Below, piece after piece: positions 1-8,463 of a stretch of DNA of 40,535 bases (positions are counted from its first letter, which is position 1; every line of letters starts with the position of its first letter). Source of the DNA: Propionibacterium sp. (GTDB lineage: Bacteria; Actinomycetota; Actinomycetes; Propionibacteriales; Propionibacteriaceae); NCBI GenBank assembly GCA_012517965.1, contig JAAYTZ010000099.1:1-40535 (forward strand), read 5' to 3'. The notes beneath the pieces were generated by a model. It worked only from the letters and a program-made list of their open reading frames with translations, was not told the origin of the DNA and did no database searches. The translations under genes and the position numbers were made by a program.

Positions 1-62
1 CGCGGGCGGTCCCACGCGGGGGTCTCAGGCGCGGGTGCACGGTGGCCGCCGCGCCCAGACGC

Positions 63-94
63 AGTGAGGGGCCCGGCGGACCGGACCCCTCACT
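63..94 (-). terminator. Terminator hairpin downstream of pckG
   Basis: Inverted repeat AGTGAGGGG (63-71) with CCCCTCACT (86-94), continued inward by CCGG/CCGG (73-76, 81-84) after one C/A mismatch, closing on a 4-base loop. It lies 15 bases beyond the pckG stop on the minus strand. There is no U tract, which is common for actinobacterial hairpin terminators. Bases 1-62 show nothing I can assign. Confidence 0.6.
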
Positions 95-109
95 TGCCGT
101 GGACAGCGG

Positions 110-1957
110 CTACTCGCCGGCGGCCTTGGCGATGCGCTCGCGCAGCAGGCCGAGCTGGTGGGTCATCTCCTCGGGCAGCCGCTCGCCGAACAGCGCGAAG
201 TACTCCTCGGTCAGGTCGGCCTCCGCGCCCCACGCCTTGGGGTCGAGGGCGAAGAGCTGGTCGAGTTGCTCGTCGGTGAGGTCGAGGCCGTCGAGGTTGA
301 GGTCCTCGCGCTTGGGCAGCCGGCCGGAGATGCCGTCCACCGCCTCGACCTCGCCCATGACGCGCTTGATCGCCCAGTCGATGGCGCGGCTGTTGTCGCC
401 GAACCCCGGCCACAGGAACTTGCCGTCGGGGCCCTTGCGGAACCAGTTGACCTGGAAGATGCGGGGCGCCTTGTCGCCGAGCGTCTCGCCCATCTCGACC
501 CAGTGGCCCCAGTAGTCGGCCATGTTGTAGCCGCAGAACGGGAGCATGGCGAAGGGGTCACGCCGCAGGGCGCCGACCGAGCCCTCGGCGGCGGCCGTCT
601 GCTCCGACGACACGGTGGCGCCGACGAACACGCCGTGGTTCCAGTCGTAGGACTCGGAGATCAGCGGCACGTTGGTGCCGCGGCGGCCACCGAACAGGAT
701 GATGTCGATCGGGACGCCCGCCGGGTCCTCCCAGTTGGGGGCGATCGTCGCGGCCTGGTCGGCGCGCACGGTGAAGCGGCTGTTCGGGTGGGCGGCCGGG
801 GTCTCGGACGCCGGCGTCCAGCTGTTGCCCTTCCAGTCGGTGAGGTGGGCCGGCGGCTCGTCCGTCATGCCCTCCCACCAGACGTCGCCGTCGTCGGTGA
901 GCGCCACGTTCGTGAAGATCGTGTCGTGGTCGACGCTGTGCAGGGCGATCGGGTTGGTCTTCTCACCGGTGCCGGGCGCGACGCCGAAGAAGCCCGCCTC
1001 GGGGTTGATGGCGTAGAGGCGGCCGTCGGGGCCGGGGCGCATCCAGGCGATGTCGTCGCCGATGGTCTCGACCTTGTAGCCCGGGATCGTCGGCCGCAGC
1101 ATCGCCAGGTTGGTCTTGCCGCAGGCGCTCGGGAAGGCGGCGGTCAGGTAGATCTCCTTGCCGTCGGCCTCGCGGGTGATCTTCAGGATCAGCATGTGCT
1201 CGGCCATCCAGCCCTCGTCACGGGCCATGCCGGAGGCGATGCGCAGGGCGTAGCACTTCTTGCCCAGCAGGGCGTTGCCGCCGTAGCCGGAGCCGAACGA
1301 GATGATCTCGCGGGTCTCGGGGAAGTGGGTGATGTACTTCTCCTCGTTGCACGGCCAGGGCACGTCGGGGCGCTCGTTGCCCTCGGCGTCCACGAGCGGG
1401 TAGCCCACGGTGTGCATGGCCTTGACCCACGGCTTGCCCTCGCCGATGAGCTTCAGGGCGTCGGCACCCATCCGGGTCATGATCCGCATGTTGACGACGA
1501 CGTACTCGGAGTCGGTGAGCTCGACGCCCAACTGCGAGATAGTGCCGCCGAGCGGGCCCATCGAGAACGGGATCACGTACAGCGTGCGGCCGCGCATGCA
1601 GCCGTCGTAGAGCCGGGTGAGGATGCCGCGCATCTCGGTGGGGTCGGCCCAGTTGTTGGTGGGGCCGGCGTCCTCCTGCTTCTCGGAGCAGATGTAGGTG
1701 CGCGACTCGACGCGGGCGACGTCGGCGGGGTCGGACCTCGCGTAGTAGGAGCCGGGGCGCTTCTCCTCGTTGAGCTTGATGAAGGTGCCGGAGGCGACCA
1801 TCTCGGCGTAGAGCCGGTCGCGCTCCTCGATGGACCCGTCGCACCAGTAGACGGCCTTGGGCTTGGTGAGTGCGGCGACCTCGGCGACCCAGGCGACCAG
1901 GTCGGCGGGGGCGTCGGCGGGGGCGTTCGCCGGAATCGTGGTGACGTCGACGGTCAT
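110..1957 (-). CDS. pckG: Phosphoenolpyruvate carboxykinase (GTP)
   Basis: Converts oxaloacetate plus GTP to PEP, CO2 and GDP in the cytosol, at the junction of the TCA cycle and gluconeogenesis; in propionic-type fermenters it can also act in the anaplerotic direction. The 615-residue protein has the usual length of GTP-dependent PEPCK. The P-loop with the family's reactive cysteine, FPSACGKTN, sits at residues 275-283 (Cys279). Other visible family blocks are [34 protein letters not shown] and [11 protein letters not shown]. The ATG at 1957 follows an AAGGAGA ribosome site. It is monocistronic, with its own terminator at 63-94. The family call is essentially certain; the direction of flux is inference. 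Confidence 0.98.
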   Translation of the reverse strand: MTVDVTTIPANAPADAPADLVAWVAEVAALTKPKAVYWCDGSIEERDRLYAEMVASGTFIKLNEEKRPGSYYARSDPADVARVESRTYICSEKQEDAGPTNNWADPTEMRGILTRLYDGCMRGRTLYVIPFSMGPLGGTISQLGVELTDSEYVVVNMRIMTRMGADALKLIGEGKPWVKAMHTVGYPLVDAEGNERPDVPWPCNEEKYITHFPETREIISFGSGYGGNALLGKKCYALRIASGMARDEGWMAEHMLILKITREADGKEIYLTAAFPSACGKTNLAMLRPTIPGYKVETIGDDIAWMRPGPDGRLYAINPEAGFFGVAPGTGEKTNPIALHSVDHDTIFTNVALTDDGDVWWEGMTDEPPAHLTDWKGNSWTPASETPAAHPNSRFTVRADQAATIAPNWEDPAGVPIDIILFGGRRGTNVPLISESYDWNHGVFVGATVSSEQTAAAEGSVGALRRDPFAMLPFCGYNMADYWGHWVEMGETLGDKAPRIFQVNWFRKGPDGKFLWPGFGDNSRAIDWAIKRVMGEVEAVDGISGRLPKREDLNLDGLDLTDEQLDQLFALDPKAWGAEADLTEEYFALFGERLPEEMTHQLGLLRERIAKAAGE

Positions 1958-2113
1958 GCTTCTCCTTCGTTGGCTGCTGTCCCCATCATCTTCGACGGCG
2001 ACGGAGGGTCGCGGGGCGGCTGTTCCCGATGCCGGTATTCTGCCCGATCACCGGCGCGGACGCCCCCGGAGCCAGGCGCCCCCAGCCGGCCGCGACCCGG
2101 CGCCGGGCTGGAT

Positions 2114-2143
2114 TTGGGCCGGACGCCGCCGGCGCGGTAGAGT
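2114..2143 (+). promoter_or_regulatory. Candidate promoter of tRNA-Arg
   Basis: TTGGGC (2114-2119) and TAGAGT (2138-2143) are separated by 18 bases and lie 25 bases upstream of the mature tRNA end. This resembles a vegetative -35/-10 pair, though the -35 match is only partial. Confidence 0.4.
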
Positions 2144-2168
2144 ACCTACTCGGTTGGTTCGCCAACGA

Positions 2169-2241
2169 GCGCTCGTGGCTCAACGGATAGAGCATCTGAC
2201 TACGGATCAGAAGGTTGGGGGTTCGAGTCCCTCCGAGCGCG
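2169..2241 (+). tRNA. tRNA-Arg (anticodon ACG)
   Basis: Complete cloverleaf: acceptor GCGCTCG (2169-2175) pairs with CGAGCGC (2234-2240). The D arm is GCTC/GAGC. Anticodon stem TCTGA/TCAGA encloses loop CTACGGA, giving anticodon ACG. The T arm has loop TTCGAGT and stem GGGGG/CCCTC with one G-U pair. Discriminator base is G2241, and CCA is not encoded. A34 of this tRNA is the expected substrate of the TadA deaminase encoded at 37027-37536. Confidence 0.97.
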
Positions 2242-2245
2242 CCGA

Positions 2246-2289
2246 ACGACAGTGGGGCCCGGGCCGTTCAGCCCGGGCCCCACTGTCGT
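2246..2289. terminator. Bidirectional terminator, 19-bp perfect stem
   Basis: ACGACAGTGGGGCCCGGGC (2246-2264), loop CGTTCA, then its exact reverse complement (2271-2289). It lies between tRNA-Arg on the plus strand and the SDR gene ending at 2306 on the minus strand, so it can serve both convergent units. No U tract. Confidence 0.8.
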
Positions 2290-2305
2290 GCCGGAGCGGT
2301 CCGCG

Positions 2306-3163
2306 TCAGCGCTGCAGCAGCCCGGCCATCTGGTCGGCGATCATGGTCATGGCCCGCTCCGGGACGAGCCGTGTGAGCCCGTCCATCACCCGGGCGTCGC
2401 GCCCCACCAGCACGCGGTAGTCGCCGCGGATCATGCCTTCGACGATGATCTCCGCGGCCTCCTCCGGCGGCAGGATCTTGCGGTTGGCGGCGTTCTGGTT
2501 GGCGCCGGCCACCGCCGGGGCCTGGACGCCGCTGTTCTGGGTGATGCTCGTGGCCACCGCGCCGGGGAACACCACGGTGACCCGCACCCCCGTGCCGCGC
2601 AGTTCCGCGTGCAGGCCCTCGGTGAGCAGCTTGACCGCCGCCTTGGACGCCCCGTAGATCGTCTGCCCGGGCACCGGGATGAACGCTCCCATGCTCGACA
2701 CGTTGAGCAGCGCCGCCTGGGGTCGCTCGAGGAGGCGGGGCAGGAACGCCTGGATCGTGTTGACCACGCCCCAGAAGTTCACCGCCAGCACCCGCTCGAT
2801 CTCGGTGCGCTCCAGTTCGTTGAAGTGGACGAACCGCTGGATGATGCCCGCCACGTTCAGCAGGCCGTCGATCGCACCGTGGGCGTCCAGAACCTCCTGT
2901 GGGAGGCGACCGACGGCGTCCGCGTCGGTGACGTTGGCCACGTGGGTGCTGAGCCGGTCGGCGTCCCCGCCCGCCAGCGCCGCCGTCTCCGCGAGGCGTT
3001 CCGGGCTCAGGTCGACGGCCGCGACCCGGGCGCCGCGGCGCAGCAGGTTCAGCACCACCGCCCGCCCGATGCCGTTGCCGCCGCCGGTGACGACGAAGAC
3101 CTTGCCGGCGACGTCCAGCGGGTCTCGGGCCGACGTCCAGGGCAGCTTGCTGGGGAGCTTCAT
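2306..3163 (-). CDS. Short-chain dehydrogenase/reductase (SDR)
   Basis: NAD(P)-dependent oxidoreductase of the classical SDR family, 285 residues. The Rossmann glycine motif TGGGNGIG is at residues 26-33, NVAG at 103-106, catalytic Ser146/147 in NVSSMG, and Tyr160/Lys164 in YGASK. The ATG at 3163 is chosen because GGAAGGAG stands just upstream on the minus strand; the frame stays open further upstream but that part runs into the hemolysin III gene. The hydrophobic and amphipathic C-terminal tail resembles SDRs acting on lipids or hydrophobic alcohols, but the substrate cannot be read. It lies 82 bases downstream of the hemolysin III gene and may be the last gene of that transcript. Confidence 0.9.
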   Translation of the reverse strand: MKLPSKLPWTSARDPLDVAGKVFVVTGGGNGIGRAVVLNLLRRGARVAAVDLSPERLAETAALAGGDADRLSTHVANVTDADAVGRLPQEVLDAHGAIDGLLNVAGIIQRFVHFNELERTEIERVLAVNFWGVVNTIQAFLPRLLERPQAALLNVSSMGAFIPVPGQTIYGASKAAVKLLTEGLHAELRGTGVRVTVVFPGAVATSITQNSGVQAPAVAGANQNAANRKILPPEEAAEIIVEGMIRGDYRVLVGRDARVMDGLTRLVPERAMTMIADQMAGLLQR

Positions 3164-3245
3164 CCCACCACTCCTTCCGTGCGGAACGCGCCGGCGGTGT
3201 GCCGGGCGGCCGGGCGATCGAACACCGCGTCGGGAAGCCCCGGCC

Positions 3246-3914
3246 TCAGGCGAACGTGGCGACGCAGATCGCGGCGAAGTGGCAGGCCGCGGCCACCACG
3301 GTGCAGGCGTGGAAGATCTCGTGGAACCCGAAGTGGCGGGGTGCCGGGTTGGGCCGCTTGCGGCCGTAGACCAAGGCCCCGTAGGAGTAGACGAGCCCAC
3401 CCAGTGCGATCAGGACGACCACGACCGGCCCGCCGGCGAGCCAGAACTGAACCAGCCAGAACAGGGCCGTCCAGCCCATCGCCACGTACAGGGCGGTGTA
3501 CAGCCAGCGCGGGGCCGACAGCCACAGCATCCGGAACGCCACGCCCGCCAGGGCGAGGGTCCAGATGAGCACGAGCAGGACCGTCCGGGACGTGCCCTCG
3601 AGCAGTTGGACGGCGACCGGGGTGTAGGTGCCGGCGATGAACAGGTAGATGTTCGCGTGGTCCACCCGGCGCAGCACGGCCTGGACGCGGTCGCTCCAGG
3701 TGCCGCGGTGGTAGACCGCGCTGTTGCCGAACAGGGCCAGCGAGGTGAGCAGGTAGACGGCGGCGGCGAGGCGTCCGCCCACGGTCGGCGTGAGCACGAG
3801 CAGCACCAGGCCGGCGACCAGCATCACCGGCGCCATGCCGGTGTGCAGCCAGCCGCGCCAGGTCGGTTTGGGCTCCGTGGGGGCCGTGACGGTGGTCGTC
3901 GAGGTGGAGTTCAC
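3246..3914 (-). CDS. Hemolysin III / PAQR-family membrane protein
   Basis: Integral membrane protein of the PAQR (YqfA/hemolysin III) family, 222 residues with about seven hydrophobic segments. Conserved family blocks are present: FGNSAVYH near the second segment, RRVDHANIYLFIAGTYTP in the middle, and a C-terminal HEIFHACTV...CHF carrying the metal-binding histidines typical of PAQR proteins. Bacterial members are linked to membrane lipid homeostasis; the hemolysin name is historical and no toxin role should be read from it. The start is GTG at 3914. No Shine-Dalgarno sequence is visible; a palindrome begins only 4 bases upstream, so the mRNA may be leaderless or expression may depend on readthrough from the MFS gene, which ends 21 bases upstream. 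Confidence 0.9.
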   Translation of the reverse strand: MNSTSTTTVTAPTEPKPTWRGWLHTGMAPVMLVAGLVLLVLTPTVGGRLAAAVYLLTSLALFGNSAVYHRGTWSDRVQAVLRRVDHANIYLFIAGTYTPVAVQLLEGTSRTVLLVLIWTLALAGVAFRMLWLSAPRWLYTALYVAMGWTALFWLVQFWLAGGPVVVVLIALGGLVYSYGALVYGRKRPNPAPRHFGFHEIFHACTVVAAACHFAAICVATFA

Positions 3915-3917
3915 GCT

Positions 3918-3935
3918 ACCTACGCTACCGTAGGT
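3918..3935. promoter_or_regulatory. Palindromic operator candidate before hemolysin III gene
   Basis: ACCTACG (3918-3924), spacer CTAC, CGTAGGT (3929-3935): a perfect 7-bp inverted repeat with a 4-base centre, immediately before the GTG start and inside the short gap to the MFS gene. Its size and symmetry match TetR-type operators. No regulator gene of that family is in the window. Confidence 0.5.
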
Positions 3936-5114
3936 TCAATGAGTGGCGCGCCGGCGGCCCGCCGACCGCACCGCGAGGATCAGTCCGAGTGCCGCCACGG
4001 TCACCGCCGTCGCGGCCCCGAAAACCCCCCGGTAACCCCATTCGAGCCCCGCCACCCCGATGAGCGGACCGGCCGCCACCGCCGCGATGCGGCTCGAGTT
4101 GGAGTACAGGGACGTGGCCCGCGCGGCCCCAGGGATCACCTCCTGGAACCACGTCAGCCCCACGCCCGCCACCACCGCGTAGAAGGCCGCGTTGAGCGCC
4201 TGCAGCGCCAGCAACGCAACCGGCCCCGCCGCCACCGTCATCCCGGCGTAGTAGGCGACGCCGGCGAGGCAGCCGCCCGCGAGCAGCGCGGTGGTCGAGG
4301 CGCGGCCGACGAGGCGCCCGACGAGCACGAGGGCGGGGATCTCCAGGCCCGCCGCCAGCCCCAGCGCCACCCCCGCCCACCACACGTCCAGACGCAGTTG
4401 CCGCGTCACGTAGAGCGCCAGCACGGCCACCGCCGCCGTGTTCGTCGCCTGCAGCAGGACGAACGCCACGAACACCGCGGCGATCCCGCGCCGCGACCAG
4501 CCCGGGCCGGACGCCGCGGGTGCGGCTCGCGCCGTCCCCGCCGCGCCCCGCTGCCGGCTGATGAGGGCCAGCGTCGTCGCGACGTTCAGCACCCCGATGG
4601 CCGCCAGCGGCACCAGCACGGCCCGGTCGCCGAAGGCCGCCATCACGGCGGTCGCCACCGGCGGGCCCGCCACCCAGGCGAACGAGAACACCGCGCGCAG
4701 GTTCATCAGCTGACTCGGCGTCGCCCCCGAGTGGCCGAGCTGGGCCCACAGCATCGAGGTGCCGATGCCGGCCGGCGCGCCGAACAGCAGCAGCCCGAGC
4801 ACGACGGGCGGCAGGCTCGTCGCCGAGGCCAGCACAGCCGTGAGCGCGAGGGTGCCGAGCCCCGCCACCAGCATCGGCCGCAGGTAGTCCTGCCGCGGGT
4901 CGGCGTACCGCGGCACCGCCAGCTGCACCAGGAATCCCGCCGCGTTGGACAGCGCGACCACCGCGCCCACCTGGGTCGGCGTCGCCCCGTACAGCCCGAC
5001 GAGCAGCAACGCGAGCACCGGACTGAGAAAGGCGAACTGGGTGCCCCAGCACAGCGCGGACGCCGCCGGCAGCAGCCAGTTCCCCCGCGACTGGGTGCGC
5101 GCCGCCCCGCTCAA
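3936..5114 (-). CDS. MFS transporter (sugar-efflux-like)
   Basis: Major facilitator superfamily permease of 392 residues with about 12 hydrophobic segments. The first half carries a short charged loop (PRYADPRQDY) after segment 2, as in MFS proteins. Gly/Ala-rich helices and overall layout recall SET/MFS_1 exporters, but the substrate cannot be assigned. The start is inferred to be TTG at 5114, because the frame upstream overlaps the VOC gene entirely and TTGA forms a 4-base overlap with the VOC stop, suggesting translational coupling. The linked order citXG-VOC-MFS places it at the end of the citrate lyase operon, so a role in citrate or related acid transport is possible but unsupported by motif. 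Confidence 0.85.
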   Translation of the reverse strand: MSGAARTQSRGNWLLPAASALCWGTQFAFLSPVLALLLVGLYGATPTQVGAVVALSNAAGFLVQLAVPRYADPRQDYLRPMLVAGLGTLALTAVLASATSLPPVVLGLLLFGAPAGIGTSMLWAQLGHSGATPSQLMNLRAVFSFAWVAGPPVATAVMAAFGDRAVLVPLAAIGVLNVATTLALISRQRGAAGTARAAPAASGPGWSRRGIAAVFVAFVLLQATNTAAVAVLALYVTRQLRLDVWWAGVALGLAAGLEIPALVLVGRLVGRASTTALLAGGCLAGVAYYAGMTVAAGPVALLALQALNAAFYAVVAGVGLTWFQEVIPGAARATSLYSNSSRIAAVAAGPLIGVAGLEWGYRGVFGAATAVTVAALGLILAVRSAGRRRATH

Positions 5115-5554
5115 GAGACCGGGCGCTCGCGCCCGGGCAGGCCGGCCAGATCCTGGCCGTGCTTCTCGCGCGTGTAGAGCTGGTGTTCGATCCCGTCCGG
5201 ATCCTTGAACCGGGTGGCCCAGCCGGTGCTGCCGAAGAACACGCCGCCATGCTGGACGCCGAGCCGGTCGAGGTGGACGAGCCAGCTCTCCAGGTCGGCG
5301 CGGGTGTTCACGGCGAAGTCGACCAGCCTGAAGCCGGCCAGGGCGGCCGCGTGCTTCGGGCGCTGCTCCAGAGCCACCGGGCACCCCAGCCCGGGCACGT
5401 CCAGGTACAGGGACTTGAGGCTGCCGTCCCGGCTGGCGAACTCGGTGGTGACGCGGGCGCCGTAGACCTGTTGCCACCACGTCGTGGACCGGCTCAGGTC
5501 GGTCACGGGCACCTTGAACAAGTTGATTCCGCTGATCTTGGGTCGTCGGCTCAC
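5111..5554 (-). CDS. VOC (glyoxalase/bleomycin-resistance) family protein
   Basis: A 147-residue vicinal-oxygen-chelate fold protein: two beta-alpha-beta-beta-beta repeats, the first from GINLFKVPVTDL, the second from GFRLVDFAVNTRADLESWL ending in the typical FKDPDGIEHQLY strand. Acid/His metal ligands are only partly present, so the reaction is unknown. The start is GTG at 5554, 4 bases after the citXG stop, with GAAGGA upstream inside citXG; its stop overlaps the MFS start. It is therefore probably co-translated between citXG and the transporter. Confidence 0.88.
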   Translation of the reverse strand: MSRRPKISGINLFKVPVTDLSRSTTWWQQVYGARVTTEFASRDGSLKSLYLDVPGLGCPVALEQRPKHAAALAGFRLVDFAVNTRADLESWLVHLDRLGVQHGGVFFGSTGWATRFKDPDGIEHQLYTREKHGQDLAGLPGRERPVS

Positions 5555-5558
5555 GGGA

Positions 5559-6935
5559 CTATGGTCCTTCCCCCGCGCAGGTCTCCGCCGCGGGCCGCGC
5601 CGCCCCCAGCCGATCCAGCAGCCAGGTCAGGGCCAGCAGGTCGGCGCTGCCCCCGGGGCTCCAGCGGCGTTCGGTGAACGGGGCGTCCGCCTGGGCCAGC
5701 GCCGTGGCCAGCCGCCGCGGGTCGGGCCGCTTCCGGACGACCCGTCCGGCCCAGCCCTGGACGGCCGCCAGCGCCTCCGCTCCTCCGCGCGCGTACAGGT
5801 TCGTGTCGGGGCACACCGCCATGAGGCTGACCAGCGCCCAGCGCAGGGCGTCGTCGACGTCGCCGGTCTCGGCGAGGCGGTCCCGGTAGGCGGGCAGCGA
5901 CACCGTGCGCACGGTCGCGAAGCCGGACGCCGCCTCGCCCCGGGCGCCCGTCAGGCCCAGCTCGCGGAAGGCCGCCGAGCCGTGCGACGCGTCCGTGTCG
6001 ACCCGGGCCAGCCAGTCGGCGAGCAGCGGGGCGGCGAGGACGCCCACGCGGGCGCAGGCCCGCTCCGGCTCCCGGGACCCCTCGGCGCCTAGCGCGGCGA
6101 GCAGCAGGCCGACCCCGAACAGGGCGCCCTTGTGGGTGTTGACCCCGCCGGTCACCCGCCGCATCGCCGCCTCGGCGGCCAGCCCCAGCGTCACCAGGCG
6201 CGCGCGGAGGTCGTCGTCGCCGGACGCCGTCGCGCCGGTCAGCCAACTGGCGGTGAACCAGTCCCGGAGCGCGTCGGCGCTGCGGAGCAGCAGCGCCAGG
6301 TCCATGTCGACGTGGGCGCCGTTCGTGACGGGATCGACGAGCCCGGGCTTCGGGGCCAGTTCGGCCTCCACCACCAGCGCCCGCACCGCCAGTCCGGACG
6401 CCGCCCGTGCGGCCGCGACGTCCACGCCGGCGGCGAGGGCGTCCCGGGCGAGGAGCAGCACCGGCAGCGGGTGGCGGGCCGAGCGGGCGCAGGCGGCGGC
6501 GTCCGAGTCACAGACCAGGCAGCGGCGCGGCGGCAGGCCGAGGGCTCGGCGGCCGAGCACGACGGGCAGCCCGGCGTCATCGAGACCGGCCACGACGTCG
6601 AGGTCCCAGAGCCGGCCGAGCGGGGCGGCGTCCTCGAGGGCCACCAACGCGGCCTTCAACTCGGTCGGGTCGGCGGCGACGGCCAACAGCGACTCCGGCC
6701 CCGTCGGCGCGTCCGTGGCGCGCCGGCCACGCACGGCCCATCCGCGGGCGGCCAGCAGGTCGCGACAGGCGCGCAGCCCGGCAGCGAACGCGGCCCGGAT
6801 CGCGGGGCCGTCCTTCTCGGGGCCGGGGGCGACGATCGTGAGGCTCAGCAGGGGAGCGCCCGTCTCCCGCACGAGGGCAGCCTGCTCCGCCTGGCGCGCC
6901 TCCCGGCGCGCCAGCACCGCCCGGGCCGACACCAT
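5559..6935 (-). CDS. citXG: Bifunctional CitX-CitG: holo-citrate lyase synthase / triphosphoribosyl-dephospho-CoA synthase
   Basis: Makes and attaches the citrate lyase prosthetic group. The N-terminal part, about residues 1-175, is CitX (apo-citrate lyase phosphoribosyl-dephospho-CoA transferase), with GRLWDLDVV and PPRRCLVC followed by CARSARHP. The C-terminal part, about 180-458, is CitG, which forms the triphosphoribosyl-dephospho-CoA precursor from ATP and dephospho-CoA, with KPGLVDPVTNGAHVDMD, GVNTHKGALFG, DTDASHG and PDTNLYARGG. Fused CitXG proteins are known from other bacteria. The ATG at 6935 shares one base with the citF stop (TGATG). The product acts on Ser14 of CitD encoded four genes away on the same strand. 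Confidence 0.93.
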   Translation of the reverse strand: MVSARAVLARREARQAEQAALVRETGAPLLSLTIVAPGPEKDGPAIRAAFAAGLRACRDLLAARGWAVRGRRATDAPTGPESLLAVAADPTELKAALVALEDAAPLGRLWDLDVVAGLDDAGLPVVLGRRALGLPPRRCLVCDSDAAACARSARHPLPVLLLARDALAAGVDVAAARAASGLAVRALVVEAELAPKPGLVDPVTNGAHVDMDLALLLRSADALRDWFTASWLTGATASGDDDLRARLVTLGLAAEAAMRRVTGGVNTHKGALFGVGLLLAALGAEGSREPERACARVGVLAAPLLADWLARVDTDASHGSAAFRELGLTGARGEAASGFATVRTVSLPAYRDRLAETGDVDDALRWALVSLMAVCPDTNLYARGGAEALAAVQGWAGRVVRKRPDPRRLATALAQADAPFTERRWSPGGSADLLALTWLLDRLGAARPAAETCAGEGP

Positions 6936-8452
6936 CAGGGGGCGACCGCGCGGACGACGTCGAGGACGGAACCGTCGCGGTACCGGACGATGCCGACGAT
7001 CTCGTCGGTGGTCTCGACCTGCTGCGGCTTGCCGGAGATATCGAGGGCCCGTTGGTACAGGTTCTGGATCGTGCCGACCTTGAGGCCGGCGTCCGACAAC
7101 CGGGCGGCCACCTCGGGACGCCTCGGGTTGACCGCGATGCCGTACTCGGTGACCAGGACGTCCACGTTCTCGCCGGGGGTGACCAGCGTCGTCACCCGCT
7201 CGACGATCGTCGGGATGCGCGTCCGGATCAGCGGCGCGACGACGATCACGAGCTTGGCCCCGGCCGCCGTGTCGCAGTGGCCGCCGGAGGCGCCCATCAT
7301 CAGGCCGTCGGAGCCCGTGAGGACGTTGACGTTGAAGTCGAGGTCGATCTCCAGCGCCGACAGGATCACGATGTCGAGCTCGTCCACGCAGGCGGCCTTC
7401 GCGAACGGCGAGGCGTACTCGTTCGCCGAGATGACGGTGTGCCGGGGGTTGGCGGCCAGCGAACCGGCCGCGACGGCGTCGAACGACTGCACGTCCAGCA
7501 CCCGGTCGATCAGCCCCTGTTCGTGGAGGGCGACGATGCCGGCCGTTGTGCCGCCCAGGGCCCAGCGGGCCCGGATGCCGCGGCGGGTCATGCGGCTGCC
7601 GAGGAAGGTGGTGGCCGCGGTGGAGGCCCCGCCGGAGCCCGTCTGCACGGAGAAGCCGTCCTCGAAGTAGCCGCCGTGCTCGATGACGTCGGCCGCCAGC
7701 CGGGCGATCAGCAGGTCGCGGGGGTTCTTGGTGATGCGGGCCGCGCCGACGTTGATCTTGGTCGGGTCGCCGACGCCGTCCACGACGACGATGTAGTCGA
7801 CCCGGTCCTGCCGGATGACCGCCGGCGTGTGGGGGAACGGCACGATCTCCTCGGTCAGCAGCACCACGTTCTGGGCGAACTCGGTGTCGGTGAGGGCGTA
7901 CCCCAGCGAGCCGCAGCGCGACTTGCCGCTGATGCCGTTCGCGTTGCCGTACTCGTCGCAGGCCGAGACCCCGAGGAAGGCGACCGTCGGCCGCAGTTCG
8001 CCCAGCTGCATGAGGGCGACGCGTCCGCCGTGGCTGTGGATCATCAGCGGGTGGGGCAGCAGCCCGCCCCGAGAGATGCTCTCGGCCAGTCGGCCCCGCA
8101 TGCCCGAGGTGTAGATGCGGGTGACCACGCCCTGCCTGATGTGCTCGGCGATGCCCGCGTGGCAGGCGTTCAGCGACGAGCCGGCGAGGGTGAGGTCCCT
8201 GATGCCCATCGCGGCCACCTCGCCGAGCACCCGCAGGATCACCTTGTCGCCCTCGCGGAAGTGGTGGTGGAAGCTGATGGTGTCGCCGGACTTCAGGCCG
8301 GTGCGGATGATGGCCTCGCGCAGGGAGCCAACCACCTTGCGGCGCCGCTTGGCCTCCTCGTCGCGCAGGTACGGGGTCCGGGCGGCCCAGCCGCCGAACG
8401 GCGTGAGCCCCTCCAGTTCGGGGGCGTCCGCGGGGATCCGGGAGATCGTCAT
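6935..8452 (-). CDS. citF: Citrate lyase alpha subunit (citrate CoA-transferase)
   Basis: Alpha subunit of citrate lyase. It moves the acyl group between acetyl-ACP and citrate to give citryl-ACP plus acetate. The protein has 505 residues, as expected for CitF. Recognisable blocks are LKSGDTISFHHHFREGD, TSGMRGRLAESI, LGVSACDEYGNANGISGKS, PFPHTPAVI and GLMMGASGGHCDTAAGAKL. The start is ATG at 8452; the open frame upstream belongs to the antisense side of citE. It lies 11 bases after the citE stop and one base overlaps citXG. Confidence 0.96.
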   Translation of the reverse strand: MTISRIPADAPELEGLTPFGGWAARTPYLRDEEAKRRRKVVGSLREAIIRTGLKSGDTISFHHHFREGDKVILRVLGEVAAMGIRDLTLAGSSLNACHAGIAEHIRQGVVTRIYTSGMRGRLAESISRGGLLPHPLMIHSHGGRVALMQLGELRPTVAFLGVSACDEYGNANGISGKSRCGSLGYALTDTEFAQNVVLLTEEIVPFPHTPAVIRQDRVDYIVVVDGVGDPTKINVGAARITKNPRDLLIARLAADVIEHGGYFEDGFSVQTGSGGASTAATTFLGSRMTRRGIRARWALGGTTAGIVALHEQGLIDRVLDVQSFDAVAAGSLAANPRHTVISANEYASPFAKAACVDELDIVILSALEIDLDFNVNVLTGSDGLMMGASGGHCDTAAGAKLVIVVAPLIRTRIPTIVERVTTLVTPGENVDVLVTEYGIAVNPRRPEVAARLSDAGLKVGTIQNLYQRALDISGKPQQVETTDEIVGIVRYRDGSVLDVVRAVAP

Positions 8453-8463
8453 CGTGGTCCCCT

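Noticed and set aside
158-2140. 660-residue plus-strand frame opposite pckG
   Set aside because: A GC-rich antisense shadow of a certain gene: low complexity Val/Gly/Arg/His composition and it runs into tRNA-Arg's promoter.
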